Source: Gammaproteobacteria bacterium
GTDB taxonomy: Bacteria; Pseudomonadota; Gammaproteobacteria; Arenicellales; JAANXG01
Length of the DNA: 6,600 nucleotides
Direction of reading: 5' to 3'
NCBI GenBank assembly: GCA_018263405.1
Contig: JAANXG010000098.1
Location: 1 to 6,600, forward strand
Made by a program: the position numbers and the translations under genes. This document shows positions 6,498-6,600 of this stretch, in pieces. The notes under the pieces were generated by a model that worked only from the letters and a program-made list of their open reading frames with translations, was not told where the DNA came from and did no database searches. The first letter of the stretch is position 1; each line of letters begins with the position of its first letter.

Positions 6498-6600
6498 GTG
6501 ACAAAATTAACGATGATAGCTCTCGGTGGCGCGATTGGTGCGATATTACGGTATGCCGTTGCCGGGTTAATTTGTGTTTTTGTGAGGGTCGTCGCTGCCC
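6498..6600 (+). CDS. crcB: Fluoride channel/exporter CrcB (Fluc), N-terminal part, cut by the window edge
   Basis: CrcB/Fluc proteins are small dual-topology inner-membrane channels that let fluoride leave the cytoplasm. Only the first 34 codons are inside the window. They encode a hydrophobic first helix with the family motif: residues 8-19 read ALGGAIGAILRY, matching the GGxxGAxxRY stretch at the start of CrcB proteins, followed by AVAGLICVFV. The GTG at 6498 is preferred because AAGG (6484-6487) lies 10 bases upstream; the in-frame ATG at 6513 has no such site and would begin very close to the motif. Codon use differs from the rest of the window: three of three Leu codons outside the CTC are TTA, Ile ATA appears twice, and 16 of 34 codons end in G or C. 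No fluoride riboswitch is visible upstream. Confidence 0.85.
   Translation, partial: MTKLTMIALGGAIGAILRYAVAGLICVFVRVVAA

Overview
The window looks like chromosomal DNA of a GC-rich proteobacterium, most likely a gammaproteobacterium. The basis is the very close match of the MnmG protein to the enterobacterial/pseudomonad form as I know it (including Cys47 and Cys277 at the same numbers as in E. coli MnmG) and a MoxR / DUF58 / TgpA gene trio of the kind found in Pseudomonas. I cannot name the species.

Layout. Positions 1-142 look like the end of an insertion sequence or a related mobile repeat: an IR-like end, a CTAG next to it, and a strong two-tier palindrome at 38-81. Next comes mnmG (gidA) on the minus strand (2092 to 179), complete. 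A divergent intergenic region (2093-2287) holds a plausible sigma70 promoter for mnmG whose -10 box lies in the loop of a perfect inverted repeat. On the plus strand there is a tight three-gene cluster: a MoxR-family AAA+ ATPase (2288-3244), a DUF58 membrane protein (3248-4144, 3 nt after the previous stop and in the same frame) and a TgpA-type membrane transglutaminase-like protein (4128-6143, overlapping the previous gene by 17 nt). After a 354-base stretch with no convincing gene, the first 34 codons of crcB/fluC (fluoride channel) run off the right edge from a GTG at 6498.

How the genes work together. MnmG is a housekeeping tRNA-modification enzyme and has no evident link to the plus-strand cluster. 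MoxR, DUF58 and TgpA almost certainly form one translationally coupled operon. The likely arrangement is a cytosolic AAA+ chaperone-like ATPase, a membrane protein with a cytosolic domain, and a membrane protein with a periplasmic papain-like Cys-His-Asp domain, acting together on the cell envelope. This is a known gene arrangement whose biochemical activity is still poorly defined. I do not see a clearly novel system. The points most worth checking are the possible mobile-element end exactly where rsmG would normally follow mnmG, the operator-like repeat around the mnmG -10 box, and the compositionally different crcB start.
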